Numbered from the stretch's first letter, positions 1-5,741 are shown. The stretch: 6,525 nt of DNA from an uncultured Oscillospiraceae bacterium (GCA_934635515.1 CAKTZK010000079.1:1-6525), one strand, 5' to 3'. Notes: generated by a model not told the origin, from the sequence alone. Numbers and translations are program-made.

Positions 1-1
1 C

Positions 2-58
2 GGCATGGCGGCCCATGCGGTGGCTCTGGTGGAAAAAAATAAAAGAGGCTGTCGATAA
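2..58 (+). CDS. C-terminal tail of an unidentified upstream gene (partial)
   Basis: Frame 2 is open from the left edge to a TAA at 56-58. It encodes about 18 residues, starting GMAAHAVALVEK and ending in a basic tail, NKRGCR. The composition (alanine-rich helix then a charged end) and the GC-rich third positions look like the end of a real protein. The piece is too short to assign a family. Frame 3 is also open to a stop at 64-66 but gives an unlikely tryptophan-rich string, so frame 2 is preferred. No clear terminator follows the stop directly. Confidence 0.4.
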   Translation, partial: GMAAHAVALVEKNKRGCR

Positions 59-216
59 AGTGGTATAATTACGATAATGGTAAGGAAGGGAGTGTGAGGG
101 AAACCCAAGAAGGGTGTCCCTTGCCATTGAAATCAATAGTTTTTGAAACTTTTTCAAAGTTTCAAAGACTTAGGCAGCGGGCGAAAAGACTTTTTCGACA
201 CGCTGTTAAAAAAGGG
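59..216. other. Structured AT-rich intergenic spacer, no gene
   Basis: This stretch between the upstream stop and the operon promoter is much richer in A and T than its surroundings. It holds an 8-bp inverted repeat, TTTGAAAC (142-149) with GTTTCAAA (159-166). It also holds a longer imperfect hairpin in which CAGCG (175-179) and CGAAAA (182-187) pair with TTTTCG (192-197) and CGCTG (201-205). Neither is followed by a T-run on the + strand, so neither is a standard terminator. A GTG-started open frame (94-276) has a purine-rich stretch before it, but it runs through the operon promoter and operator and is judged spurious. Confidence 0.5.
61..69 (+). promoter_or_regulatory. Possible extended -10 promoter
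   Basis: A perfect TATAAT lies at 64-69 and is preceded by TGG at 61-63, the extended -10 pattern. No recognisable -35 hexamer lies 16-18 bases upstream, where the sequence is A-rich. If active, it would transcribe the AT-rich spacer and run into the hairpin and T-run at 228-287. No convincing gene follows it. Confidence 0.3.
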
Positions 217-246
217 TTGACAAGCGAACTGTACTATGCGTATAAT
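217..246 (+). promoter_or_regulatory. Consensus sigma-A promoter of the GntR/ABC operon
   Basis: Perfect TTGACA (217-222) and perfect TATAAT (241-246) are separated by 18 bases, with the start point predicted near 253. Both hexamers match the vegetative consensus exactly, so the promoter should be strong unless repressed. The first palindromic operator (228-252) covers most of the spacer and the whole -10, which is where a repressor would block polymerase. The predicted leader is about 117 bases long. Confidence 0.9.
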
Positions 247-283
247 ACGGTTAAAGGAACTGTATTATGCGCATAGTACAATT
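228..283. promoter_or_regulatory. Tandem palindromic operators, likely bound by the adjacent GntR repressor
   Basis: Two 25-base copies (228-252 and 259-283) match at 20 of 25 positions as direct repeats, offset by 31 bp, close to three helical turns. Each is itself roughly palindromic around TATGCG(T/C)ATA, flanked by GTAC-like ends. Because each unit is palindromic, the pair also reads as an inverted repeat. One copy overlaps the promoter -10 and the other lies just after the predicted start point. GntR regulators bind such dyads as dimers. The assignment to the protein encoded at 370-756 is inferred from position. Confidence 0.8.
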
Positions 284-287
284 TTTT
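228..287 (+). terminator. Possible read-through terminator built from the operator pair
   Basis: In RNA, bases 228-252 can pair with 258-282 at 24 of 25 positions (22 Watson-Crick, two G-U, one mismatch near the base). The loop is AAAGG, and T282-T287 forms a six-base U-run overlapping the stem base. This has the form of an intrinsic terminator. It could form only on transcripts entering from upstream, because those starting near 253 lack the left arm. Such transcripts can still form a weaker 8-bp hairpin (261-280) before the same U-run. Confidence 0.45.
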
Positions 288-353
288 AGGACGCGATAAG
301 GAATGTGGATTGCGGACCGGTGACAGACTGCGGAGATGATTTGATTTTTAGAT

Positions 354-359
354 GGGAGG
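354..359 (+). promoter_or_regulatory. Ribosome binding site that fixes the GntR start
   Basis: GGGAGG at 354-359 lies 10 bases before ATG 370. An upstream in-frame ATG at 352 overlaps this site and has no ribosome site of its own, so translation should begin at 370. Confidence 0.75.
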
Positions 360-369
360 TGCGGCCGGT

Positions 370-756
370 ATGATCTCGTTTGAGGAATTCCACAGCGTGG
401 AGGGGATTCCCATTTACCTGCAGATGATACGCCATGTGAAGGAGGGGCTTGCCTCGGGCCGGATCGGGGACGGGGACGAGCTGCCGTCCCGGCGGATATT
501 GTCGGCCACGCTGGCGGTGAATCCCAACACCGTGCAGAAGGCCTATCGCCAGCTGGAGGAGGAGGGGCTCATCCAGTCCCGGCCCGGAGCGGGCAGCCGC
601 ATTACGGCATCGCCCCAGCAGGTGGCGCAGATCCGGCGGGAGCTGTTTCGCACAGAGGTGCGGGATACGGTGGCGGCCATGAAGCGCATGGGCCTGGGCA
701 AAGAGGAGGCCCTGGACCTGCTGCGGCGGCTGTATGATGAGGAGGAAGAGAGATGA
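370..756 (+). CDS. GntR-family transcriptional regulator, YtrA subfamily
   Basis: This is a 128-residue DNA-binding repressor. The N-terminal winged helix-turn-helix spans about residues 12-78. It shows the GntR hallmark GDELPSRR (35-42), the recognition-helix region NPNTVQKAYRQLEEEGLI (51-68) and the wing SRPGAGS (70-76). Only about 45 residues follow, forming a short helical tail (83-124). That is the YtrA architecture, which lacks the large effector domain of FadR or HutC types. YtrA-type regulators usually repress their own operon encoding an ABC transporter, often one responding to envelope-active compounds. Gene order and the dyads over its promoter fit that role. The stop overlaps the next start (ATGA at 753-756), implying translational coupling. 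The inducing signal cannot be read from the sequence. Confidence 0.93.
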   Translation: MISFEEFHSVEGIPIYLQMIRHVKEGLASGRIGDGDELPSRRILSATLAVNPNTVQKAYRQLEEEGLIQSRPGAGSRITASPQQVAQIRRELFRTEVRDTVAAMKRMGLGKEEALDLLRRLYDEEEER

Positions 757-1544
757 ATCGGTACGTATCCGTATTGGGCCTGGCGGCCCGGAGCAGCCTC
801 TGGAAGGGGCTGGGGGTGATATTGGCCTCGGCGGCCCTGGCGGGGGCGCTGCTGTATCGCACGCCCTGCGGCGTTACGAGGGTGGTGGAAGACAATGTAA
901 ACGGCATGCCCATGATCTACGAGGAAACCGTGACCCTGGCGGACCTGCCGGCCCGGGGCTGGATCTTTATCCCGCTGGTGCTGGGCTTTATCCTGCTGTG
1001 CGGCCTGCTGATGACCACAGGCTGGGGCAGGGGAGCCAAGAGCGCGTACACGGTGCAGCGGCTGCGGGTGAAGGAAGGCACGGTGAGCCTGCTGTGGACC
1101 GGGTATAACTTTATGATGCTGCTTCTGTTCTGGGCGGTGACGGCGGCGGTGCTGCTGGGGGTGATGAGCTTGCAGGTGAAAAACTACCCCCATCCCCAGG
1201 AGGTGGGGCCGCAGACCCTGGTCCTGGCTCTTTACGGCAGCAGGCTGCTGCACCATCTGCTGCCTATGGGCGATGCGCTGACATGGATAGGAAACCTGGT
1301 CTGTCTGGCGGCCTGCGCCGTAGGCTGCATGGACGTGGCCCGAAAAAGGTGGGTGGGCCGTACCGGAGGAATTTTACTGGCCATCGCTATGGCGCTGACC
1401 GTGCTGAGCTTCCGCATCGATCTGCAGAGCGGCAGCATGCTCCTGGTCATTCTGATCCAGGCGGTGGTGACAGGCGTTGGGATCTACAGCTGGGAAGAGA
1501 GGGATGAAGGTGAAAAGACGACTGCTGAAGCTTGGCGGGCTTGA
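753..1544 (+). CDS. Multi-spanning membrane protein, probable ABC permease subunit
   Basis: This 263-residue integral membrane protein has about six hydrophobic segments, near residues 17-36, 70-88, 116-138, 174-193, 203-220 and 226-245. A soluble loop at about 37-68 probably faces outside. A basic cytoplasmic stretch before the third segment reads SAYTVQRLRVKEGT (97-110). A similar motif occurs in the next protein, suggesting shared ancestry. No enzyme motif is seen. Lying between a YtrA-type regulator and an ABC ATPase, it is best read as a transmembrane subunit of an ABC-2-like exporter. The family was not recognised by name. It overlaps the GntR stop by four bases and its 3' end overlaps the next gene by about 40 bases. 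Confidence 0.85.
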   Translation: MNRYVSVLGLAARSSLWKGLGVILASAALAGALLYRTPCGVTRVVEDNVNGMPMIYEETVTLADLPARGWIFIPLVLGFILLCGLLMTTGWGRGAKSAYTVQRLRVKEGTVSLLWTGYNFMMLLLFWAVTAAVLLGVMSLQVKNYPHPQEVGPQTLVLALYGSRLLHHLLPMGDALTWIGNLVCLAACAVGCMDVARKRWVGRTGGILLAIAMALTVLSFRIDLQSGSMLLVILIQAVVTGVGIYSWEERDEGEKTTAEAWRA

Positions 1545-2007
1545 GAGGATGCTGCCGCCCAATGTGGACCCGGAGAGCACAGCGGCGGGACTTCTGACAG
1601 TGCTGGCCGGAGGCGTGCTGACGTCGGTGATCTGGTTTCTGATCCGGTACTGCCGGAGCTATCAGAGCCTGTATATCATCGACCAGGTCACGGAAAAAAG
1701 AGTGTTGGACCCGGGAATGAAGATGGAGCCTTTTTCCGACTTCGCCGGATGCGCCGGGTGGCTGCTGGTGTTTTTCGCGTGCATGCTTTTGGCGTGGGCG
1801 GGCATACTTTACGGCAGCTTCAGCCAGGGCAGCCGGAGCCTGTATCTGCTGCGGCGGCTGCCGCAGGGCAGAAGGATCTTGGCCGGATATGTGGCCAAGG
1901 GGCCGCTGCTGTGCCTGGCGGAGGCCGGGGCGGTATGCGCTGTGCTGCTGGGGATATACTACCTGGTCTGGCGGTTTGTGACGCCGGATATCTGCTTGCC
2001 GATGTAA
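1504..2007 (+). CDS. Small membrane protein, probable second ABC permease subunit
   Basis: This protein has 167 residues when started at ATG 1504. A GGAAG sequence at 1492-1496 provides a ribosome site with 7-base spacing. An upstream in-frame TTG at 1477 would add nine residues but has no good ribosome site. Three hydrophobic segments lie near residues 26-48, 82-104 and 131-157. The stretch SLYLLRRLPQGRRI (112-125) just before the last segment parallels SAYTVQRLRVKEGT in the preceding protein. It looks like a shortened relative, with about half as many membrane segments as the first. It is likely to pair with that protein and with the ATPase that follows. Its TAA stop overlaps the AAGGAGG ribosome site of the ATPase gene. 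Confidence 0.82.
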   Translation: MKVKRRLLKLGGLERMLPPNVDPESTAAGLLTVLAGGVLTSVIWFLIRYCRSYQSLYIIDQVTEKRVLDPGMKMEPFSDFAGCAGWLLVFFACMLLAWAGILYGSFSQGSRSLYLLRRLPQGRRILAGYVAKGPLLCLAEAGAVCAVLLGIYYLVWRFVTPDICLPM

Positions 2008-2020
2008 GGAGGAACAGACG

Positions 2021-2758
2021 ATGCTGGAAGTGAAAAATGTTACAAAGACATACGGAGGGAAGAAGGCCCTGGAGGATGTGTCCGTGTCCTTTGGGCCGGG
2101 GCAGATTGTGGGCCTGTTCGGCGAAAACGGCGCGGGCAAGACCACGCTGATGAAGTGCATTTTGGGCCTGATACACCACGGGGGAGAGGTGACGCTGGAC
2201 GGGGAGGCCATCGGCCGGGAAAACATCGCCCGAGTGAGCTTTGCCACCTGCGAGCACAGCTTTTTTCCCCGGCTTACGCCCAAGGCGCACCGGGCGTTTT
2301 ACCGGGAGCATTTCCCCCGCTTCAGCGATAAGCGATTTGCGGCGCTGATGGAGTTTTTCAGCCTGCCCATGGATAAGGCGCTGAAGGGCTTCTCCGTGGG
2401 CATGCAGAATCAGTTTGAGGTGGTGCTGGCCCTGTCCCAGGGGGCGGACTACATCCTCATGGATGAGCCCTTCGCGGGCAACGACATCTTTAACCGGGAG
2501 GACTTTTACAAGGTGCTGCTGGGCATCCTCACGGAGCGGGAGACGGTGATCCTGTCCACCCATCTGCTGGAGGAGGTGAAGGACTTCATCTCCCGGGCGG
2601 TGCTGCTGCGGGAGGGGAAAATCGTAGGCGACCACACGCTGGAGGAACTGGAGGACGCCGGGGAAGACCTGCTCAGCTGCATCAAAAAGACATACGACTA
2701 CCGGGGCGACCGGATCCGCAGTACCATCGAGAGCCTGACGGAGGAGGAAAAGTCATGA
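2021..2758 (+). CDS. ABC transporter ATP-binding protein, YtrB-like
   Basis: This 245-residue cytoplasmic ATPase powers or gates the membrane subunits encoded just before it. Walker A is GENGAGKTT (34-42). Walker B is YILMDEP (144-150) with catalytic Glu149, and the H-switch is STH (169-171). The signature is FSVGMQNQ (124-131) instead of LSGGQ. A serine-x-glycine-methionine form is familiar in ATPases beside GntR/YtrA regulators. The Q-loop region, FATCEHSFF (74-82), has Glu where Gln is usual, and the D-loop is FAGND (151-155) rather than SGLD. The C-terminal 35 residues are charged and probably dimer- or permease-facing. The ribosome site AAGGAGG (2006-2012) is ideal, 8 bases before ATG. 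The stop overlaps the next start (ATGA, 2755-2758). Confidence 0.95.
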   Translation: MLEVKNVTKTYGGKKALEDVSVSFGPGQIVGLFGENGAGKTTLMKCILGLIHHGGEVTLDGEAIGRENIARVSFATCEHSFFPRLTPKAHRAFYREHFPRFSDKRFAALMEFFSLPMDKALKGFSVGMQNQFEVVLALSQGADYILMDEPFAGNDIFNREDFYKVLLGILTERETVILSTHLLEEVKDFISRAVLLREGKIVGDHTLEELEDAGEDLLSCIKKTYDYRGDRIRSTIESLTEEEKS

Positions 2759-4188
2759 AGCGTATAGTAGCTATGACCGTGGTTTTGTTTGTCCTTTCCC
2801 TGGGCGGCCTGGCGATGATGACCCTGTTTATGTGCCGGGCCCAGGACAGGGTGGAGTTTTCCACCGTGGTCACCCGGGGAGACCCGGCGGCGGCCCGGGG
2901 ACTGCACATGACCGAGTATGACATGCTAGCAAGTCGCGTGCGGTGGACCACCGAGCACGACCTGGGAGCGCAGACTCAGGAGACCACCTCCGTTTTTTCC
3001 GGCAAAGAGATCCCTTATGACGGCTCCGGACGGACCTACGGCAGCAATTCCATTTGCACGCTGGTGCCCGATACGGAGCGGGTGCGGGCCTATTTGCGGC
3101 AGCAAAGCCAAGACAGCAGGGACAGCAACGTGCTGCTGCACCCGGCGGACTTCGTGGAGACCTACGACCTGTGCTTGTATTACGGCGGCTCGTGGCAAGC
3201 GGTGACGGCGGATGACAGGCGGAACGATCCGTCTATCCGGGATTTCTCTCTTATGCATATCCCGGTGGGGGCGGAGGATGCCATGGAGCTTTATATCCAT
3301 GAAAACGGCGGGCAGATGCGCTACAGCATCAATTACGCCTTTATGGCCAACGACTATGAGTCTTGGGACGCGGACGTGAAAGCCGGGACGGTGATGACTG
3401 CGGGCTTTGATGCCGGCGTGGATGCCAAAGCGGAATGGGCCCCGGAGGGCTTCGGCCTGTGGCTTGTGGAGCGGGGCGCCCAGTCGGATCAGAACATCCG
3501 ATTGGTGTATCCACTGAACATAGAGACCCAGCGGGTGGTGAAGCTGATCGCCAGCCCGGACCGGGAGAAGCTGCTTCTGTTCACGGCGGAGGGAGAGGAC
3601 CTGACGCTGCGGGTGATCGCAGGTGAGGACTTCCGGCTGCTGCAGACCGTCCCTCTGGGAAAGATCGGGATAGAGGAAGCGGAGGAGACCTACTTTTCAT
3701 CCAACGGAGAGGAGCAAACGACGCACAAAAAGCAGTATGAGACCGTGCGGGTGTGCAGCGGAGACGGCTTCTACGCCGTGGCCGTGGGCAAGCGCCTGAC
3801 AGTGCTGCAGGAGGAAGAGAGCGGCCTAGAGCGGGTGTTCTCCTGCGATATGATAGATCTGTATGTCATTTCCACCGCGGACGGAGAACGCTACGTCTGG
3901 GAGGACCAAGGGGCAGAGACAGACCAGTGCATCGGCGTATGCACGCCCGTTGACGGCGGGTGGTACTACGACTTTGAGGGCATATCCATGGTCCTGCGGG
4001 ACGGCAGGCTGGCCATGGCCTGGACCGATAGAGCGCTGGGCGATGGAAACGTCATGGTGGAGATATACTCCGGAGACGGCCTGGTGTATGCCAGAGAGAT
4101 CGGCTGCGGACTGTACCGGCAAAACAGGTCCGGCACACAGACCCTGCAGGATATGACCAAGCCAACGCTGGTGTGGGAGGCCACCTGA
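2755..4188 (+). CDS. Membrane-anchored extracytoplasmic protein of unknown family
   Basis: This 477-residue protein has one N-terminal hydrophobic segment (about 4-26) preceded by MKR, so it is probably an uncleaved anchor or signal peptide. Cys27 follows LFM, which does not fit a lipobox. The remainder is hydrophilic and should lie outside the membrane. An N-proximal part (about 33-215) has many aromatic and acidic residues. The C-terminal half (about 255-455) has recurring beta-strand patterns such as EKLLLFTAEGEDLTLRVI (261-278), GDGFYAVAVGKRLTVL (336-351) and DGRLAMAWTDRALGDG (416-431). These suggest a beta-propeller-like or other beta-rich fold, though not a recognised family. Eight cysteines are present. 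Because it is the last gene of the repressor-ABC operon and overlaps the ATPase gene, it may be a ligand sensor, a substrate-binding partner or an accessory subunit. That role is inferred. Confidence 0.85.
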   Translation: MKRIVAMTVVLFVLSLGGLAMMTLFMCRAQDRVEFSTVVTRGDPAAARGLHMTEYDMLASRVRWTTEHDLGAQTQETTSVFSGKEIPYDGSGRTYGSNSICTLVPDTERVRAYLRQQSQDSRDSNVLLHPADFVETYDLCLYYGGSWQAVTADDRRNDPSIRDFSLMHIPVGAEDAMELYIHENGGQMRYSINYAFMANDYESWDADVKAGTVMTAGFDAGVDAKAEWAPEGFGLWLVERGAQSDQNIRLVYPLNIETQRVVKLIASPDREKLLLFTAEGEDLTLRVIAGEDFRLLQTVPLGKIGIEEAEETYFSSNGEEQTTHKKQYETVRVCSGDGFYAVAVGKRLTVLQEEESGLERVFSCDMIDLYVISTADGERYVWEDQGAETDQCIGVCTPVDGGWYYDFEGISMVLRDGRLAMAWTDRALGDGNVMVEIYSGDGLVYAREIGCGLYRQNRSGTQTLQDMTKPTLVWEAT

Positions 4189-4218
4189 GGAGAAGCTGCG
4201 GCGAAAAAGGATCAAACA

Positions 4219-4260
4219 GAGAGGTGCCGGAAGCGGCACCTCTCAAAATTTTTCATTTTA
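4219..4260 (+). terminator. Intrinsic terminator of the GntR/ABC operon
   Basis: Bases 4219-4229 pair perfectly with 4234-4244 (11 bp including GAGAGGTGCC/GGCACCTCTC) around a GAAG loop. The 3' flank is AAAATTTTTCATTTTATTT. It lies 30 bases after the operon's last stop codon. The A-rich 5' flank is weaker support for termination from the other side. Confidence 0.9.
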
Positions 4261-4273
4261 TTTGAAAAAAAGC

Positions 4274-4302
4274 TTGCATTTTGCTTTTGAACATGATATT
4301 AT
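4274..4302 (+). promoter_or_regulatory. Promoter of the tRNA-Arg gene
   Basis: TTGCAT (4274-4279) and TATTAT (4297-4302) are separated by 17 bases, with TGA directly before the -10 (extended -10). The start is predicted near 4309, about 19 bases before the mature tRNA 5' end. It overlaps no gene and follows the operon terminator, so the tRNA is transcribed independently. Confidence 0.75.
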
Positions 4303-4327
4303 ATTCAAGTCGTCAGGAATGAGACAT

Positions 4328-4404
4328 GCGCCGTTAGCTCAGCTGGATAGAGCGTCTGGCTACGGACCAGAAGGCCGGGGGTTCGAATCCCTCACGGCGT
4401 ACCA
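4328..4404 (+). tRNA. tRNA-Arg (anticodon ACG)
   Basis: This 77-base gene folds into a full cloverleaf. The acceptor stem is 4328-4334 with 4394-4400, closed by a G1-U72 wobble. The D stem is GCTC/GAGC. The anticodon stem is TCTGG/CCAGA with loop CTACGGA, giving anticodon ACG at 4362-4364. The T stem is GGGGG/CCCTC (one G-T wobble) around TTCGAAT. The discriminator is A4401 and CCA is encoded at 4402-4404. The anticodon reads CGN arginine codons after A34 is converted to inosine. The 3' end faces an integrase gene, so the gene is the probable integration target of that element. Confidence 0.97.
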
Positions 4405-4440
4405 AAAGTCCTCGAAATCGTCTGATTTCGAGGACTTTTG
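4403..4440. terminator. Perfect 17-bp hairpin, terminator for tRNA and probably integrase
   Basis: Bases 4403-4419 are the exact reverse complement of 4424-4440, with a four-base loop GTCT. The left arm begins inside the encoded CCA of the tRNA. On the + strand the stem ends in ACTTTTG followed by CTTTT. On the - strand the same TTTTG run occurs by symmetry. It can therefore stop the tRNA transcript and the convergent integrase transcript. It also lies at the expected position of the element-chromosome junction. Confidence 0.8.
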
Positions 4441-4477
4441 CTTTTCGTAAGTTGCTATTTTCGGACGCTGCTTTTTC

Positions 4478-4501
4478 CTGACCCAAACGCTGACCCCAAC
4501 G
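4478..4501. repeat. Two tandem 12-base repeats, candidate integrase arm sites
   Basis: CTGACCCAAACG (4478-4489) is followed without a gap by CTGACCCCAACG (4490-4501), matching at 11 of 12 positions. They lie between the tRNA end and the integrase stop codon. Integrases with an AP2-like N-terminal domain bind short direct repeats near the att core, and the integrase here appears to have such a domain. Position and repetition are seen; binding is inferred. Confidence 0.45.
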
Positions 4502-4521
4502 GGAGCGGATAGCGGAAAGCA

Positions 4522-5673
4522 TCAGACGGCACGGGAGAGGATATTGCCCATTGTTTGCGCCGCCTTGAGCTGCGCGTCGGTGGTCACATGGGCGTAGGTG
4601 TCCAGCGTGAATCCTGCGGAGCAATGACCGAGCATCGAGGACACGGTTTTTACATCCACGCCGTTTTGCAGCGCCATGGTGGCGAAGGTGTGACGCAGAT
4701 CATGGAAGCGTATGCGGGGGAGACCGGCTCGTTTTAGGACTCGGTGCAGCATGTGCAGGACGCTGTCCGGGGACATGGGGCCGCCGGTGGGGGAGGGGAA
4801 TACCCACTCGCTGCCGCTGGCTTTATTTTTCTGCATTTTTAGAATGTCTATCGCATCTGCTGAGAGGGGTAGGATGCGGTAGGCATTTTTTGTTTTCAAT
4901 GGGGCTTCCACTACCTTGCCGTTTTGGCGGGAGATGGCTCGTTGGACTTTTAATATACCACGGCCGAAGTCCATGTCTGTCCATTTCAGTCCCAGCAGTT
5001 CGCCCCGGCGCAGGCCGGTGGCGAGGTCGAGGTAATATAGCTCATACACGCCGCTGTCTTTTGCTTCCCGAAAGAATGCGCTTAACTGGTCGGCGGTCAG
5101 TGTTTTCATCTCTTTGTGTTCTACCTTCGGCAACGCACAGCCCTGTGTGGGATTCTTGTTTACTAGTTTCTGTTCCATGGCGAGGTTGTAGGCCGAACAG
5201 ATCATCTGGTGGATGTTGCGGACGGTCTTGGGTGCCAGTCCTTTCGGCTTCTTCTTGGCTTCTATGCGGTCTACCCGCCCGCCTTCCAGCAGGTGCTTGT
5301 AGAATTTTTGTAAATCCAGAGAGGTCAATTTTGCTAGAGGGATGCTGCCGATTTGGGGTTTGATGTGGTTTTGCAGGAAACCTTGCGAGGTCTTGAATGT
5401 GGACGGTCTGAGTTTTACTTTGGCATAGTTCTCCATCCAGACCTCCAGCCAACTTCCTACGGTGTAGGTTTTCGCCCGCCCGTAGTCGATGCCGACATTT
5501 TCCTCGATGGCTTTCTTTAACTTCTCTTTGACCTCAGTTTGTGTCTTGCCGAGAACATTCTTGATGATGGCTTTGCCGGTTTCGGGATCGCGACCGGCGG
5601 TGTAGCGGCCCTCCCAGCGGCCATCCTTTCTCTTTCGGATATTGCCCTCGCCGTTGGCTCGTCGTTTTGGCAT
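4522..5673 (-). CDS. int: Tyrosine recombinase/integrase, Tn916 Int-like
   Basis: This 383-residue site-specific recombinase catalyses integration and excision of a mobile element, probably at the adjacent tRNA-Arg 3' end. The start is set at ATG 5671-5673 because AAAGGAGGT (5681-5689) lies 7 bases upstream; the open frame continues ten codons further without a ribosome site. The N-terminal part (about 1-60, rich in Arg and Lys, with KDGRWEGRY at 16-24) resembles an AP2-like arm-binding domain. Residues about 68-175 form the SAM-like core-binding domain and about 195-375 the catalytic domain. The catalytic set is complete: Arg222 in TGLRRGE, Lys260 in PLKTK, His324 and Arg327 in HDLRHTF, His350 in LGH, and nucleophile Tyr360 in TLDTYAH. 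The length is normal for the family. It runs toward the tRNA and overlaps no other gene. Nothing suggests inactivation. Confidence 0.96.
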   Translation of the reverse strand: MPKRRANGEGNIRKRKDGRWEGRYTAGRDPETGKAIIKNVLGKTQTEVKEKLKKAIEENVGIDYGRAKTYTVGSWLEVWMENYAKVKLRPSTFKTSQGFLQNHIKPQIGSIPLAKLTSLDLQKFYKHLLEGGRVDRIEAKKKPKGLAPKTVRNIHQMICSAYNLAMEQKLVNKNPTQGCALPKVEHKEMKTLTADQLSAFFREAKDSGVYELYYLDLATGLRRGELLGLKWTDMDFGRGILKVQRAISRQNGKVVEAPLKTKNAYRILPLSADAIDILKMQKNKASGSEWVFPSPTGGPMSPDSVLHMLHRVLKRAGLPRIRFHDLRHTFATMALQNGVDVKTVSSMLGHCSAGFTLDTYAHVTTDAQLKAAQTMGNILSRAV

Positions 5674-5681
5674 GGTATCGA

Positions 5682-5718
5682 CCTCCTTTGTAAGGGGACA
5701 CAATACCGCAAAGGGAGG
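5682..5718. repeat. Inverted repeat over the integrase ribosome site
   Basis: CCTCCTTTG (5682-5690) pairs with CAAAGGGAGG (5709-5718), nine pairs with one bulged G and an 18-base loop. On the integrase mRNA one arm is the ribosome binding site itself, so the hairpin could hide it. On the opposite strand the other arm is a ribosome-site-like sequence before a possible small ORF. The pairing is seen; a regulatory role is inferred, and chance complementarity of two divergent ribosome sites is possible. Confidence 0.4.
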
Positions 5719-5741
5719 GGAATAGCTATGGGGAAGCTGCG

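Noticed and set aside
175..210. Hairpin in the AT-rich spacer considered as the upstream gene's terminator
   Set aside because: The stem has an unequal internal loop and is followed by As rather than Ts on the + strand.
94..276. 60-codon GTG-started frame upstream of the GntR gene
   Set aside because: It runs through the consensus promoter and both halves of the operator region, and its product has no recognisable features despite a purine-rich stretch before the start.
543..1256. Long - strand open frame opposite the GntR and first permease genes
   Set aside because: It is antisense to well-supported genes, rich in Gln, His, Pro and Arg, and lacks a ribosome site, as expected of a shadow frame in GC-rich DNA.
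1447..2635. Two long - strand open frames (1447-2283 and 1820-2635) opposite the permease and ATPase genes
   Set aside because: They overlap each other in different frames and lie opposite an ATPase with clear motifs; their composition is low-complexity Gln, Pro, Arg and Ser.
4262..4450. 62-codon frame covering the tRNA
   Set aside because: It reads straight through the tRNA-Arg gene and its terminator hairpin; it is a familiar tRNA translation artefact.
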